Assembly (NCBI RefSeq): GCF_000576555.1
Contig: NZ_CP007145.1
Span: forward strand, 4,548,501 to 4,612,500
Length of the DNA stretch: 64,000 nucleotides
Direction of reading: 5' to 3'
Origin: Hymenobacter swuensis DY53
GTDB lineage: Bacteria > Bacteroidota > Bacteroidia > Cytophagales > Hymenobacteraceae
Shown here: positions 1 through 8,749 of the stretch, piece after piece
Numbering within the stretch: the first letter of the stretch is position 1
Layout: each line of letters starts with the position of its first letter
Made by a program: the position numbers and the translations under genes
The notes under the pieces: generated by a model
Databases searched by the model: none
What the model saw: only the letters and a program-made list of their open reading frames with translations
What the model was told of the DNA's origin: nothing

Positions 1-385
1 ATCCACACTACGGACAGGTCTTCAAAACTATTGAAACTTTTCCAAGAAAGCCATGTCAGGCATAGAGGTATAGGCATTTTCCGATAACAGTACAATTTAA
101 TATTCATCCAAGTCAATTATCATCCAGTAGCAGCGGTTTTAACTGGCAATAAAAGGGCTTGATACTGAGCGTACTGCAAATATTATTTTATCATTTTAGA
201 AAGGCGTGGCCATCTCGCCCAACGGGCCGGTTTCGCCGGTAAACTACGGTAACCACCCCGTTGCCAGATTGCGGTGGCCGGCTGGTGGATAACACCTTTC
301 GGGGCGGGTGTCGTATCTTTGGGGCGCGGCTCCGGCTAACCGGCTGATTGGCCGCCGCTTGGCTTTCTACTTAGTTCTTTTTGCG
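1..385. other. AT-rich non-coding stretch upstream of ruvX
   Basis: No convincing gene is visible. The first 200 bases are clearly more AT-rich than the rest of the window, and the last 150 bases return to the local high GC. A TATCTTTG element at 314-321 resembles a Bacteroidota -7 box, but no TTG lies at the right distance upstream, so a promoter here is only possible. Confidence 0.5.
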
Positions 386-796
386 ATGGGCCGAATTCTT
401 GCCATCGATTACGGCCACAAGCGCGTGGGGCTGGCCGTGACGGACCCGCTTCAACTCATCGCCACCCCGCTCGAAACCATTCACAGTCAGGATTTACTGA
501 CTTACCTCAAGGCCTACCACCAACGCGACCCGCTGGATGCCCTGGTGATTGGCATGCCCAAAAACCTCCAGAATGAGGCCACCGACTCGACCAGCGCCGT
601 AGTGGGTGTGGTACGGCGGCTGCGTAAGGAATTCCCGGGCGTGCCCGTGCACGAAATTGACGAGCGGTTCACCTCCCGCATGGCCCACGCCGCCATGCTG
701 GCCGGGGGCCTGGGCAAGAAAGACCGCCGCGACAAAGCAACCGTAGACAAGGTGGCCGCCACCATCATTCTGCAATCCTACCTCGAATCCCGATGA
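386..796 (+). CDS. ruvX: Holliday junction resolvase-like RuvX/YqgF
   Basis: This is a 136-residue RNase H-fold protein of the YqgF/RuvX family, linked to Holliday junction resolution and 16S rRNA 5'-end processing in the cytoplasm. The N-terminus (GRILAIDYG, then KRVGLAVTD) carries the first catalytic aspartate. VIGMPKNL and DERFTS match the later conserved blocks, and a D-K-D patch near the end fits the C-terminal catalytic region. An upstream GTG at 308 would add 26 residues with no family resemblance, so the ATG at 386 is preferred; it gives the usual length of about 135-140. The stop overlaps the def start (ATGA), which implies translational coupling. Confidence 0.92.
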   Translation: MGRILAIDYGHKRVGLAVTDPLQLIATPLETIHSQDLLTYLKAYHQRDPLDALVIGMPKNLQNEATDSTSAVVGVVRRLRKEFPGVPVHEIDERFTSRMAHAAMLAGGLGKKDRRDKATVDKVAATIILQSYLESR

Positions 797-1392
797 TTTA
801 CCCCATTGTTGCCTTCGGCGACCCGGTTCTCAAAACACCCGCCAAATCCCTGGCTGCCGATTACTCTGCCACGGAGCTGAAGCAGATCATTGCCGACATG
901 TACGACACCATGTACCACGCCAGCGGTGTGGGCCTGGCCGCGCCGCAGGTAGGCAAAAGTATCCGCCTGTTCGTTATCGATTCGACCCCGATGATGGATG
1001 AGGATGAAGAAGGGAACCCCATCGTGGAGGAGCCCACGGCTGGCCCGGTGAAGCGCGCCTTCATCAACCCCGTGATGGTCAGCGAAACCGGCGAGGAATG
1101 GGCGTTTGAAGAAGGCTGCCTGAGCATTCCGGGCGTACGGGAAAAAGTAGTGCGCCATGCCACCATCGTGCTGCGCTACGAGGACGAAAACCGGCAGCCG
1201 CACGAGGAAACCTTCACCGGCATGACCGCCCGCGTGATTCAGCACGAGTACGACCACTTGGAAGGCGTGCTGTTCACCGACTACGTATCGGGCCTGAAGA
1301 AGCAGTTGCTGAAGGGTAAGCTGGCCCGCATCAGCAAGGGCGACGTGAATGCCGATTACCGGATGCGCTTCGCGGGCCAGGGCCGACGGTAA
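793..1392 (+). CDS. def: Peptide deformylase
   Basis: This enzyme removes the formyl group from the N-terminal methionine of nascent proteins. All three family motifs are present: GVGLAAPQ (residues 45-52), EGCLS with the metal ligand Cys109, and HEYDH with His151, His155 and catalytic Glu152. The 199-residue length is typical. An acidic insert of about 10 residues (around 72-82, MMDEDEEGNP) lies between motifs 1 and 2, where Bacteroidota homologues also vary. The gene overlaps ruvX by four bases and the two probably form one operon, ended by the long palindrome just downstream. Confidence 0.96.
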   Translation: MIYPIVAFGDPVLKTPAKSLAADYSATELKQIIADMYDTMYHASGVGLAAPQVGKSIRLFVIDSTPMMDEDEEGNPIVEEPTAGPVKRAFINPVMVSETGEEWAFEEGCLSIPGVREKVVRHATIVLRYEDENRQPHEETFTGMTARVIQHEYDHLEGVLFTDYVSGLKKQLLKGKLARISKGDVNADYRMRFAGQGRR

Positions 1393-1417
1393 GAGTAGGA
1401 GTCCAGCAGAGAAAAGT

Positions 1418-1494
1418 AAAAAGTCAACGTTCCACCGGTCATCCTTCATATGGCGTCCGCCTGCGAAGGATGACCGGTGGGGCGTTGACTTTTT
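1418..1494. repeat. Long palindrome after def, terminator-like
   Basis: Two nearly complementary arms, 1418-1446 and 1466-1494, enclose a 19-base loop. The outer part pairs AAAAAGTCAACG with CGTTGACTTTTT and the inner part pairs CCACCGGTCATCCTT with AAGGATGACCGGTGG. The U-rich right end would make it work as a terminator for ruvX-def. The arms share the AAAGTCAA theme with a decayed palindrome at 3274-3466. Confidence 0.75.
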
Positions 1495-1516
1495 GCTGTG
1501 ACTTCCCCTATTTTAA
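1485..1516 (+). promoter_or_regulatory. Possible promoter for the downstream lipoprotein
   Basis: TTG at 1485-1487 and TATTTTAA at 1509-1516 are 21 bases apart, which fits the Bacteroidota TTG-N-TAnnTTTG pattern. The ATG follows six bases later, so the transcript would have almost no leader. The TTG lies inside the right arm of the palindrome. The assignment rests on pattern alone. Confidence 0.35.
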
Positions 1517-1521
1517 GCTTG

Positions 1522-2277
1522 ATGAGTTACCGATACTGCTACTGGATTTTTACCCTGTGTTTTCTACTTGTGGGTTGCCGAAAGTCAACAGAAGGGACTG
1601 TCCTCTCACCAGGTCGAGCTACGGTAAGCCGTTTGCCATATGAAGTGAAGGCGGAGCCGGCAGTGTTTGAGTCAGCTTTCTTTCCAGGCAAACAAGTCCA
1701 GCAGCATAGCAGTACCATCATCCTGCGCCAGCAGTTGCTGGGGAATCTACCCGTTTCATCAGGCCAACTGGTAGCTACAGACCCCATCACGCTATCTGCA
1801 CAGACCCCATGTTTCACCACGCAGTTTCTGCGCGGCCGGTTTCCGGTAGAGCTGGCAATAGCCCGGTTCACAAGCGACGAACGGGTAGCATTTGCCCACG
1901 TTCTGTTTTCGGCTAAGCCCTTAGCCCGCTGGGAGTTGGCAGTGTTGCCGGGACAGTCACCATTGCCTGTCCGAGGGCCGGAATATTATGGCTATTTGGT
2001 GGACGGTGGCATGGCGCTGTTTCTGGATGCCGCCGATGTGAACCGGTTCAGCCACTTTATGGCGGATGAAGCCGCCGCCAAAAACCTGATGATTACCTGC
2101 TTTCATCTTGATAGTGCTGTACCTGTTCCCGGCTTTCTGTACGCCACTTCCCACGATACCCTTGCGGCATTTTCCACCGGCTTCGGGGACGGATCATACG
2201 CTACATATGTGGGCCTGGATGCGGAGAACCAGCCCTGCCGGCTACTAACCGATTTTCAGGTGCTTGCCTGGCAATAA
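1522..2277 (+). CDS. Hypothetical lipoprotein
   Basis: I do not recognise the family. The 251-residue product starts with a short hydrophobic segment ending in FLLVGC, a good lipobox with the modified Cys at residue 19, so it should be an envelope lipoprotein. The rest is predicted soluble, without obvious repeats or catalytic motifs. An upstream GTG (1498) would place eight extra residues before the signal peptide; the ATG at 1522 gives the more normal signal sequence. GC content is a little lower than in the neighbouring housekeeping genes. The downstream gene follows within 25 bases and may be co-transcribed. Confidence 0.7.
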   Translation: MSYRYCYWIFTLCFLLVGCRKSTEGTVLSPGRATVSRLPYEVKAEPAVFESAFFPGKQVQQHSSTIILRQQLLGNLPVSSGQLVATDPITLSAQTPCFTTQFLRGRFPVELAIARFTSDERVAFAHVLFSAKPLARWELAVLPGQSPLPVRGPEYYGYLVDGGMALFLDAADVNRFSHFMADEAAAKNLMITCFHLDSAVPVPGFLYATSHDTLAAFSTGFGDGSYATYVGLDAENQPCRLLTDFQVLAWQ

Positions 2278-2299
2278 GTCTTCCTCTATCTTATGCCGT

Positions 2300-3277
2300 A
2301 TGACAGCTATCTACCGCTATTGTATTGCTACCCTGGGTTTTCTGGTTATGGCTTCCACGGCGCAAGCCTGGGGGTTTTTCGGGCATCGGCTGATTAACCG
2401 GCTGGCGGTGTACACGCTGCCGCCCGAAATGATTGGCTTCTATAAGGCCCACATCGACTACCTCACCGACAACGCCACCCGCCCCGATTCGCGTCGCTCG
2501 GTGGTACCCGGCGAGGCCCCACGCCACTTCCTAGATGTGGACGTGTACGGCGACTCAGCCCTGACCCGGCTGCCCCACTCCTATGCCGATGCGGTGGCGT
2601 TGCTGGGGGAAGATTCGTTGCTCCGCCACGGCATTGTGCCCTGGCAGGTGGCGCGCATGAAGGGCCAACTCACGGCCGCCTTCCAGGCCCACGATGCCGA
2701 CCGGATTCTGCACCTCTCGGCCGATATGGGCCATTACGTGGCCGATGCCTGCGTGCCGCTGCACACTACCCACAACTACAACGGCCAGCTTACGGGCCAG
2801 CGCGGCATTCACGGCCTCTGGGAAAGCCGCCTGCCCGAGCTGCTCAGCAACGGCTACGACTTCTTCACTGGCCCCGCGCCTTACTTGGATAAACCGACGG
2901 ACACTATTTGGGGAGCCGTGGCCCGCTCCAACGCCGCCGTCGATTCGGTATTGCGGTTTGAGCGGGAGCTGAGCCGAAAAACGCCTGAGGACCGCAAGCA
3001 TAGTTTCGAGCAGCGCGGCAACCTCACGGTGCGCACCTACTCCCGCGACTTCGCCCGCGAGTACCACCAGCGTCTGAGCGGGCAAGTGGAGCGGCAGATG
3101 CGCTTGGCGCTACGGCTGGTGGGCGCGTTCTGGTACACAGCCTGGGTAGATGCCGGTCAACCCGACCTCGACCGGCTACCCCGTACGCCCTCCGAAAAGG
3201 AGCAGCAACGCCTCGCCCTCGAAGCCAAACAGCTGGACCAGGCTCCTGTGAAGACAGTGGCCGGCCACGATGAATAA
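2300..3277 (+). CDS. Secreted zinc-dependent phospholipase C / S1-P1 nuclease-like protein
   Basis: The 325-residue product belongs to the zinc-dependent phospholipase C/P1 nuclease superfamily. A signal peptide ends in AQA (residue 23), so the mature protein would begin WGFFGH. An N-terminal Trp whose free amino group binds zinc is the hallmark of this superfamily. Further likely zinc ligands are His29, the HFLDVD segment, HLSADMGHYVADA and the following HTTHNYNG block. The substrate (phospholipid or nucleic acid) cannot be told from sequence. Reading from 2264 would overlap the preceding gene and spoil the signal peptide, so ATG 2300 is chosen. The last 40 residues are charged and probably flexible. 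Confidence 0.8.
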   Translation: MTAIYRYCIATLGFLVMASTAQAWGFFGHRLINRLAVYTLPPEMIGFYKAHIDYLTDNATRPDSRRSVVPGEAPRHFLDVDVYGDSALTRLPHSYADAVALLGEDSLLRHGIVPWQVARMKGQLTAAFQAHDADRILHLSADMGHYVADACVPLHTTHNYNGQLTGQRGIHGLWESRLPELLSNGYDFFTGPAPYLDKPTDTIWGAVARSNAAVDSVLRFERELSRKTPEDRKHSFEQRGNLTVRTYSRDFAREYHQRLSGQVERQMRLALRLVGAFWYTAWVDAGQPDLDRLPRTPSEKEQQRLALEAKQLDQAPVKTVAGHDE

Positions 3278-3466
3278 AGTCAAAGAGAAAAAGTCAAACG
3301 CAAACGCCTGACTTAAGGCGGAAGAGCAAGCCCCGCTGCTATAGCAGAAACCTGATGGCCGATGTATCTGAAGCGCCCAGGCTGCGTATGGAAACCGCTT
3401 ATCCGAGCTGCAGGCTTTCACCATGAAGCCAAACTGCGTGCTTTTATTTTTGACTTTAACCTCCCC
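3274..3466. repeat. Decayed long-spacer inverted repeat
   Basis: AAAGTCAAAGAGAAAA near 3277 and its approximate complement, TTTTATTTTTGACTTT, near 3450 flank about 150 bases of non-coding DNA. The arms resemble those of the palindrome at 1418-1494. The match is imperfect, so this is a tentative call; otherwise the gap shows nothing. Confidence 0.35.
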
Positions 3467-3468
3467 TC

Positions 3469-3840
3469 ATGAAAAGCCTGTACACCGTTCTGCTGCTCAC
3501 CATTTCCAACCTGTTCATGACGTTTGCCTGGTACGGGCATCTGCAGTTCAAGAAAATCAGCTGGCTGCATGGGCTGGGACTGGTGGGCGTGATTCTGATT
3601 AGCTGGGGGCTGGCTTTTTTCGAGTACGTGTTTCAAGTGCCGGCCAACCGCATCGGGTTCGAGGAAAATGGCGGACCGTTCAACCTGTTTCAGCTCAAGG
3701 TGATTCAGGAAGTTATTTCGCTCACGGTGTTCACCATCTGCGCCGTGTATGTGTTCAAAACCGATAAGCTGGGCTGGAACCACCTGGCCGGCTTCGCGCT
3801 GCTGGTAGCGGCGGTGTACGTAATTTTCAAGAAGTGGTGA
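3469..3840 (+). CDS. DMT family protein (DUF486), small membrane protein
   Basis: This 123-residue protein has four predicted membrane helices and matches the DUF486/DMT-family pattern, with a hydrophobic first helix, WYGHLQFK, FEYVFQVPANRIGF, a middle LKVIQEV segment and a C-terminal helix ending in KKW. It sits in the inner membrane. Members are related to small multidrug-resistance-type transporters, but no substrate is established. The length is normal for the family. It stands alone between two exported enzymes, with no evident operon partner. Confidence 0.88.
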   Translation: MKSLYTVLLLTISNLFMTFAWYGHLQFKKISWLHGLGLVGVILISWGLAFFEYVFQVPANRIGFEENGGPFNLFQLKVIQEVISLTVFTICAVYVFKTDKLGWNHLAGFALLVAAVYVIFKKW

Positions 3841-4080
3841 ATTCGGGCCAGGCTGGGGTTGTAGCTCAGCGGACGCATTGCGGAGTTACACGGAGCCACC
3901 TTACAAGTTCAGCAGCAAAACCGAAATTTTACTGTCGTGCTTACATTGCCGGCCGGGCTCGCAGCCCCGTTAGCTGGGTAAGGATGCAGATAGGTCGAAA
4001 CGGCGGCAACTCCCGCCCGCTATATGCGTAGGAAACGCGCCCCGTCTCGTGGGCTTTCCCTGTTTCTACCTGCTTGCTAT

Positions 4081-6423
4081 ATGCGAAAAACCTACCGTAT
4101 CCTGCCACTGCTTTTGCTGTGGCTGCTGAGTTTTCATTCTCTGCAGGCCCAGCGTGTAGGCCTGGTACTAAGTGGTGGCGGGGCCAAAGGCCTCGCCCAC
4201 GTAGGCGTGCTGAAAGTGCTGGAGAAAAACCGGATTCCCATCGACTACATCGTGGGTACCAGTATGGGCGCCATTGTGGGCGGCATGTACGCAGCTGGCT
4301 ACTCACCCCGCGAAATCGAGGAAATTATCATGGCCCCGGCTTTCCAGACCTGGGTTTCGGGCCGGCCTTTGGAAGGCAAGGTGTTCAACTACTATGACAC
4401 TGACCCCAGCCCCGCCGCCCTGCACCTGCGCCTGGCCCTCGACTCGACCCTGAAGGTGCGCGTGACACCCAAACTGGTGGACGACGTGACCCTGAACTAC
4501 GTGTTGGCCACCATGCTGGCCCCGGCCGGTGCCATTTCGGGCTACGATTTCAACAAGCTGCTGGTACCGTATCGGGCCGTGGCCTCGGAGGTGTTTACCC
4601 GCGAGAAAGTGGTGCAGCGTAGCGGCTCCCTCTCCGATGCCGTGCGCAACTCGATGGCCTTTCCGCTGGCCTTCCGGCCCATCCGACAGCCCGACGGCCG
4701 CTACCTGTTCGACGGGGCTGTGGTGGATAACTTTCCTACCGGCGTGATGCGCGAGGAGTTCAAGCCCGATGTCATCATCGGGGTGAATGTGGGCGACGTG
4801 GCCTTCAGTAAATATCCCAAGCAACGGGATGATGAACTGCTGACCAGCACGCTCCTGTTCCTGGGCTCCAATGTGGCCGATACTACTTCGGTGGGCCCCA
4901 ATGGCATCTTTATCCAGCCCAAGCTGGGTGATATTACGGCGGCCGATTTCGGTCAGGTGAAACAACTAGTGACCCTGGGTATCCAGGCCACCGAAGAAAA
5001 GCTGGCTCTGATTCAGCGGCGCATTACGCGCCGCGAGGATACGGTGGCGCTGCAGGCCCGGCGCCGGGCGTTTCAGGAGCGGGCTCCGCGCCCCGAGTTC
5101 AAACAGGTGAATGTGCAGGGCATTCCGGAAGTACAGCAGACGTTTGTGCGCCGGTTCTTTCAGCGCAGCGGCTCCAACTACTCGCCCGCCGATATTGAGG
5201 AAGGCTACTACCGCCTAGTGAACAACGACTTCTTCAACAACGTGTACCCGCGCATCCGCTACGACCAGCAGAAGCAGGGCTACACGCTGAACGTGGACGC
5301 CCGCCAGAACTCCAACCTCACTACCGACCTGGGCGTGCTGCTCTCGACCCGCTCGATGAGCAACTTCTACCTCGGGGCCAGCTACCGTTACCTCAACCGC
5401 TACCTTTACACCATTAAGGCCGATGCCACCATCGGGCGGTTCTACAACGGGGCGCGGGGCTCGTTCCGGGTGAGCGTGCCAGGCAATATTCCGGTTTACT
5501 TTGAGCCGACGGTTGTTTTCAACAACTTCAACTACCAAGATACCGGTGGCCTGCTCGGCAATGGTAAAGCGGCCCAGAACACCCAGCTTCAGCAGCGCGA
5601 CCTGAAGACGTTCCTGCAGGTGGGCATAAGCCCCAACTACCGCAGCCGCTATGTGCTCAGCGGTGGCCTATTCACCAACCGCGACAATTTTGCCAATACC
5701 GACGCTATCCGTACTGATGATAAGCTGGACCAGAGCCGGTTTCAGGGCGGTACGGCGTCCCTCAAGTTTGAGCGCAACTCGCTCAACCGCCGCCAGTACG
5801 CCACCACCGGCCGCCGCGTGGACCTGAGCTTCCGGGGCGTGACGGGCCGGGAAAAGTACGAGCCCGGCTCCACAGCCGGCGACTTGGTGGAGCGCAACCG
5901 CAACCACCAGTGGCTGAAGGCCAACCTGTTCATGGAGCAGTATTTCAACCTGAACAAAGTGGATACGGTGGGCGCACGCACCAACGCCTGGGGCTTTATG
6001 GTGGATCTGATGGCCAGCACGCAGGGCAGTTTCTCTACCTACCGCTCTTCGCTTACCAACTCTTCCACCTTCCTGCCCCTGCCCGATTCGCGCACCATTT
6101 TCCTGGACCGCTACCGGGGCACGGCCTACGCCGCCGCCGGCCTGCGCTACGTGAAGGCTGTGGTGGGGTCTTTGGAATGGCGCACCGAGGGCTACCTCCA
6201 CACTTTGGTGCGGCCCTGGGAGCGGCGCGAGGACAACTCCCTGCTGGCCAAGCGCGGCGACATCATTACCCGCCCCTACCTCACCCTCATGACGGGCTTC
6301 CAGTACCAGACGCCTGTTGGGCCGGCCGCTTTGCAGTTCATCCACTACGACGAGAAAGACCACCAATTCGGCGTCTTCGCCCATATCGGCTTCGTCCTGT
6401 TCCGCGACCGGTCGTTAGACTAA
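4081..6423 (+). CDS. Patatin-like phospholipase fused to an outer-membrane barrel
   Basis: The 780-residue protein begins with a signal peptide ending at Ala23. A patatin lipase domain covers about residues 25-300: oxyanion loop GGGAKG (32-37), nucleophile elbow GTSMG with Ser61, and the dyad aspartate in DGAVVDNFP (Asp211). A POTRA-like linker (about 340-430) leads into a 16-strand-type barrel ending in Phe-rich strands near LFRDRSLD. This is the PlpD/type Vd-like layout, in which the barrel sits in the outer membrane and the lipase is periplasmic or surface-exposed. An upstream in-frame start at 4024 adds only a charged stretch before the signal peptide and is rejected. Confidence 0.9.
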   Translation: MRKTYRILPLLLLWLLSFHSLQAQRVGLVLSGGGAKGLAHVGVLKVLEKNRIPIDYIVGTSMGAIVGGMYAAGYSPREIEEIIMAPAFQTWVSGRPLEGKVFNYYDTDPSPAALHLRLALDSTLKVRVTPKLVDDVTLNYVLATMLAPAGAISGYDFNKLLVPYRAVASEVFTREKVVQRSGSLSDAVRNSMAFPLAFRPIRQPDGRYLFDGAVVDNFPTGVMREEFKPDVIIGVNVGDVAFSKYPKQRDDELLTSTLLFLGSNVADTTSVGPNGIFIQPKLGDITAADFGQVKQLVTLGIQATEEKLALIQRRITRREDTVALQARRRAFQERAPRPEFKQVNVQGIPEVQQTFVRRFFQRSGSNYSPADIEEGYYRLVNNDFFNNVYPRIRYDQQKQGYTLNVDARQNSNLTTDLGVLLSTRSMSNFYLGASYRYLNRYLYTIKADATIGRFYNGARGSFRVSVPGNIPVYFEPTVVFNNFNYQDTGGLLGNGKAAQNTQLQQRDLKTFLQVGISPNYRSRYVLSGGLFTNRDNFANTDAIRTDDKLDQSRFQGGTASLKFERNSLNRRQYATTGRRVDLSFRGVTGREKYEPGSTAGDLVERNRNHQWLKANLFMEQYFNLNKVDTVGARTNAWGFMVDLMASTQGSFSTYRSSLTNSSTFLPLPDSRTIFLDRYRGTAYAAAGLRYVKAVVGSLEWRTEGYLHTLVRPWERREDNSLLAKRGDIITRPYLTLMTGFQYQTPVGPAALQFIHYDEKDHQFGVFAHIGFVLFRDRSLD

Positions 6424-6426
6424 ACG

Positions 6427-6655
6427 GTGAAATGATGAGTTGTCACGGCGAGGAGGCACGACATTCCGCGCATCCAGCAGCGTCAATTCTTCCTCTTCCA
6501 AACGCTAAATACTGACCTATTCAAAAGCCCCTGACGCCAGCACGGACGTCAGGGGCTTTCTGCATTTCAGAACTTTGTGCTGCGGAGAGGACGAATTGAC
6601 GCTACTGGATGCGCGGAATGTCGTGCCTCCTCGCCGTGACAACTCATCATTTCAC
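6427..6655. repeat. 63-bp arm inverted repeat nesting a terminator
   Basis: Arms at 6427-6489 and 6593-6655 are complementary at 62 of 63 positions by direct comparison. They enclose 103 bases that themselves hold a compact terminator hairpin. The arms begin with GTGAAATGATGAG, like other palindromes at 13529 and 24291. The element fills almost the entire gap between two convergent genes and looks like a non-autonomous palindromic repeat. Confidence 0.85.
6524..6559. terminator. Bidirectional intrinsic terminator
   Basis: AAAGCCCCTGACG pairs perfectly with CGTCAGGGGCTTT over 13 bp around a 10-base loop. It lies between the convergent patatin and pullulanase genes, inside the larger inverted repeat, and could stop transcription from either side. 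Confidence 0.8.
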
Positions 6656-6665
6656 CACTTCCCCG

Positions 6666-8669
6666 CTACTGCACCAGAATCAGGGCGGAGGAGGCGGGCA
6701 CCTCTACGGCCGCTTCCCCGGCAATTTCCAGCAGCCGGAGGCCTTTCTGGTTGATTTCCGAGCCGTTCAGGACGACCGTGTAGCGGCCGGCGGGCACGGG
6801 CAGGCGGGCGGGTTGGCGGTTGCCGTTGAAGAGCACCGTGATGGTGGCCCACTCGTCGCCGCCGGCGTGGCTGAGGAGTTGGTAGCCGATGGTAGTGGCA
6901 GGCAGATTGGGCAGAAACTGCAGGTGCTGCTGCACCAGCTCCTGAGTGGGCAACCGGAAGGCCGGATGTGCTTTGCGTAGGGCAATGAGTTGGCGGTAGA
7001 ACTCAAACACGCGGCCGTACTGCGCCTTCCGGCTCCAGTCGAGCTGGTTCACGGCATCGGGCTGGTTGAAGGAGTTGTGGGAGCCGCCCTTGGTGCGCAG
7101 AAACTCGTCGCCGATGGGCAGAAACGGAATGCCTTGGGAGGTAAACACGATGGTGTTACTGAGCAGGTCCATCTTCAACCGTTCCTCCTCCGATACGCCC
7201 GGGTTGGAGGCCGTTAGCTTGTCCCAGAGTACCATATCATCGTGGCAGGCCACGTAGTTGATGGTTTGGGCCGGGGAGGCAGCCCAGGGAGCTTTCGAGT
7301 AATTTACCTTCGTGTAGTCCAGCTGCGGATGCTGGGTGGCGGCCACGATGCCGAACTTCACGCTTTCCTCCAGGCCCGGCTGCCCGCTGGCAAACCCTGG
7401 CTCCGTCTGGCGGGCAAAGTGGCCCTTCACACCGTCGCGCAGCTCATCGGAAAAAGCCGCAATGCGGTCCAGTTTCAGCACATTGGCTTTCACGGCGCGC
7501 TCGGCCTCGGGCACGGGGCTGCTGCCGGCCGTCCAGCCCTCCCCGTACACGAAAATGCTGTGGTCCTGCTGGTCCAAAGCGACGCGCACGGCACGCATGG
7601 TGCGCAGATCCAGCACGCCCATCAAATCAAATCGGAACCCATCGGCGTGAAACTCCCGGGCCCAGTACGTCACCGATTCCACGATGAGCTTGCGCACCAT
7701 CGGCCGCTCGGAGGCCACCTCGTTGCCGCAGGCGGCCGCGTCGGAGAGGCTGCCATCGGGGCGGTGGCGGTAGTAGTAGCCGGGCACCAGCTGCTCGAAG
7801 GAGTTGCGGCTGGCCGTGGCGGTGTGGTTATAGACCACGTCCAGCACCAGCCGCAGACCCTGGCCGTGCAGGGTCTGCACCAGTTGCTTCAGCTCCCGGA
7901 TGCGGCTGGCGGGGTCGGCGGGTTCGGTGGCGTAGGAGCCTTCGGGGGCGGAGTAGTGCAGCGGGTCGTAGCCCCAGTTGTAGGGGTTTTCGGCCAGGCG
8001 GCTTTCGTCCACGGAGGCGTGGTCGTTGGTGGGCAGCAGGTGCAGGTGGGTGATGCCCAGCTCAGTAAGGTGGTCGAGGCCGGTTTTCACGCCCTGCGGA
8101 CCCCGGGTGCCGGTTTCGGCTACGCCCAGGTACTTGCCCTTGTGCTGCACGCCCGACTGCGGATCCATCGACAAGTCCCGCACGTGGGCCTCGCCAATCA
8201 CCACGTCGGTGGCTTGGCGCAGACGGGGCCGCACGTCGTCGGCCCACCCGGCAGGGCTCACGGTAGCGGGGTCGAGCAGGGCCCCGCGCTGGCCGTTAAG
8301 GCCCACGGCGTGCACGTAGGGGTCGGGTACTTCGGCCAGCTGTCGGCCTTTAATGGTAGCCTGCACCACGTAGAATCGGCCGGGCGGCTGGGCGGGCAGC
8401 TCATACAGCCAAGTGCCGCCTACGGCTTTGCGCATGTCGTACTCGGCTATGGGCGCGCCGCCGGTGCCTTCGGCGTAGAGCTTGAGTTTGAGCCCGTCAG
8501 CGGTGGGGGCCCACACCCGCAACCTAGCCCGGCCCTGCTGGAACGTCAGGCCCAGATCAGGACCTTCGTAGGTGGGGTAAGCCGCGTAGCCATCGGCTAC
8601 CTGCGCGGTACGGCAGGTGGTGAGGGTGAGCAATAGGGAAATGAACGTGGGGAGGAGCCAGGCTTTCAT
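6666..8669 (-). CDS. pulA: Type I pullulanase, exported
   Basis: This GH13 enzyme hydrolyses alpha-1,6 branches in pullulan and branched alpha-glucans. Over 667 residues it shows an N-terminal beta module (about 35-135), the pullulanase signature YNWGYDP (230-236), nucleophile Asp348 in GFRFD, acid Glu377 in YGEGW and the third carboxylate Asp477 in CHDD. A C-terminal beta domain ends at ALILVQ. The first 19 residues are hydrophobic and end in LTTC, so it is exported and perhaps lipid-anchored, although the lipobox is weak. CBM41 and other extra modules are absent, making it one of the shorter type I forms. The 4-alpha-glucanotransferase near 56 kb could process its products. Confidence 0.93.
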   Translation of the reverse strand: MKAWLLPTFISLLLTLTTCRTAQVADGYAAYPTYEGPDLGLTFQQGRARLRVWAPTADGLKLKLYAEGTGGAPIAEYDMRKAVGGTWLYELPAQPPGRFYVVQATIKGRQLAEVPDPYVHAVGLNGQRGALLDPATVSPAGWADDVRPRLRQATDVVIGEAHVRDLSMDPQSGVQHKGKYLGVAETGTRGPQGVKTGLDHLTELGITHLHLLPTNDHASVDESRLAENPYNWGYDPLHYSAPEGSYATEPADPASRIRELKQLVQTLHGQGLRLVLDVVYNHTATASRNSFEQLVPGYYYRHRPDGSLSDAAACGNEVASERPMVRKLIVESVTYWAREFHADGFRFDLMGVLDLRTMRAVRVALDQQDHSIFVYGEGWTAGSSPVPEAERAVKANVLKLDRIAAFSDELRDGVKGHFARQTEPGFASGQPGLEESVKFGIVAATQHPQLDYTKVNYSKAPWAASPAQTINYVACHDDMVLWDKLTASNPGVSEEERLKMDLLSNTIVFTSQGIPFLPIGDEFLRTKGGSHNSFNQPDAVNQLDWSRKAQYGRVFEFYRQLIALRKAHPAFRLPTQELVQQHLQFLPNLPATTIGYQLLSHAGGDEWATITVLFNGNRQPARLPVPAGRYTVVLNGSEINQKGLRLLEIAGEAAVEVPASSALILVQ

Positions 8670-8749
8670 AGGGGGCAGAAATCAGCCCGCAAGTTCGGCG
8701 GTTTGCCGCGCTTCCCAACATGTCTGCCAGTCCGACGAACCGGCCATCC

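Noticed and set aside
3176..3424. Small minus-strand frame in the gap after the phospholipase-like gene
   Set aside because: It overlaps the end of that gene antisense and has no domain or signal features.
3855..3905. tRNA-like start (GGTTGTAGCTCAGC)
   Set aside because: No anticodon arm, no T-loop TTCGA sequence and no acceptor pairing follow; the similarity stops after the D-stem.
3834..4031. Small 65-codon frame between the DMT gene and the patatin gene
   Set aside because: Basic, low-complexity product with no family resemblance; it overlaps the DMT stop and lacks a plausible start region.
7242..8636. Open frame (464 codons) antisense to the pullulanase
   Set aside because: Gly/Val/His-rich shadow product with no start context; the pullulanase motifs are intact on the other strand.
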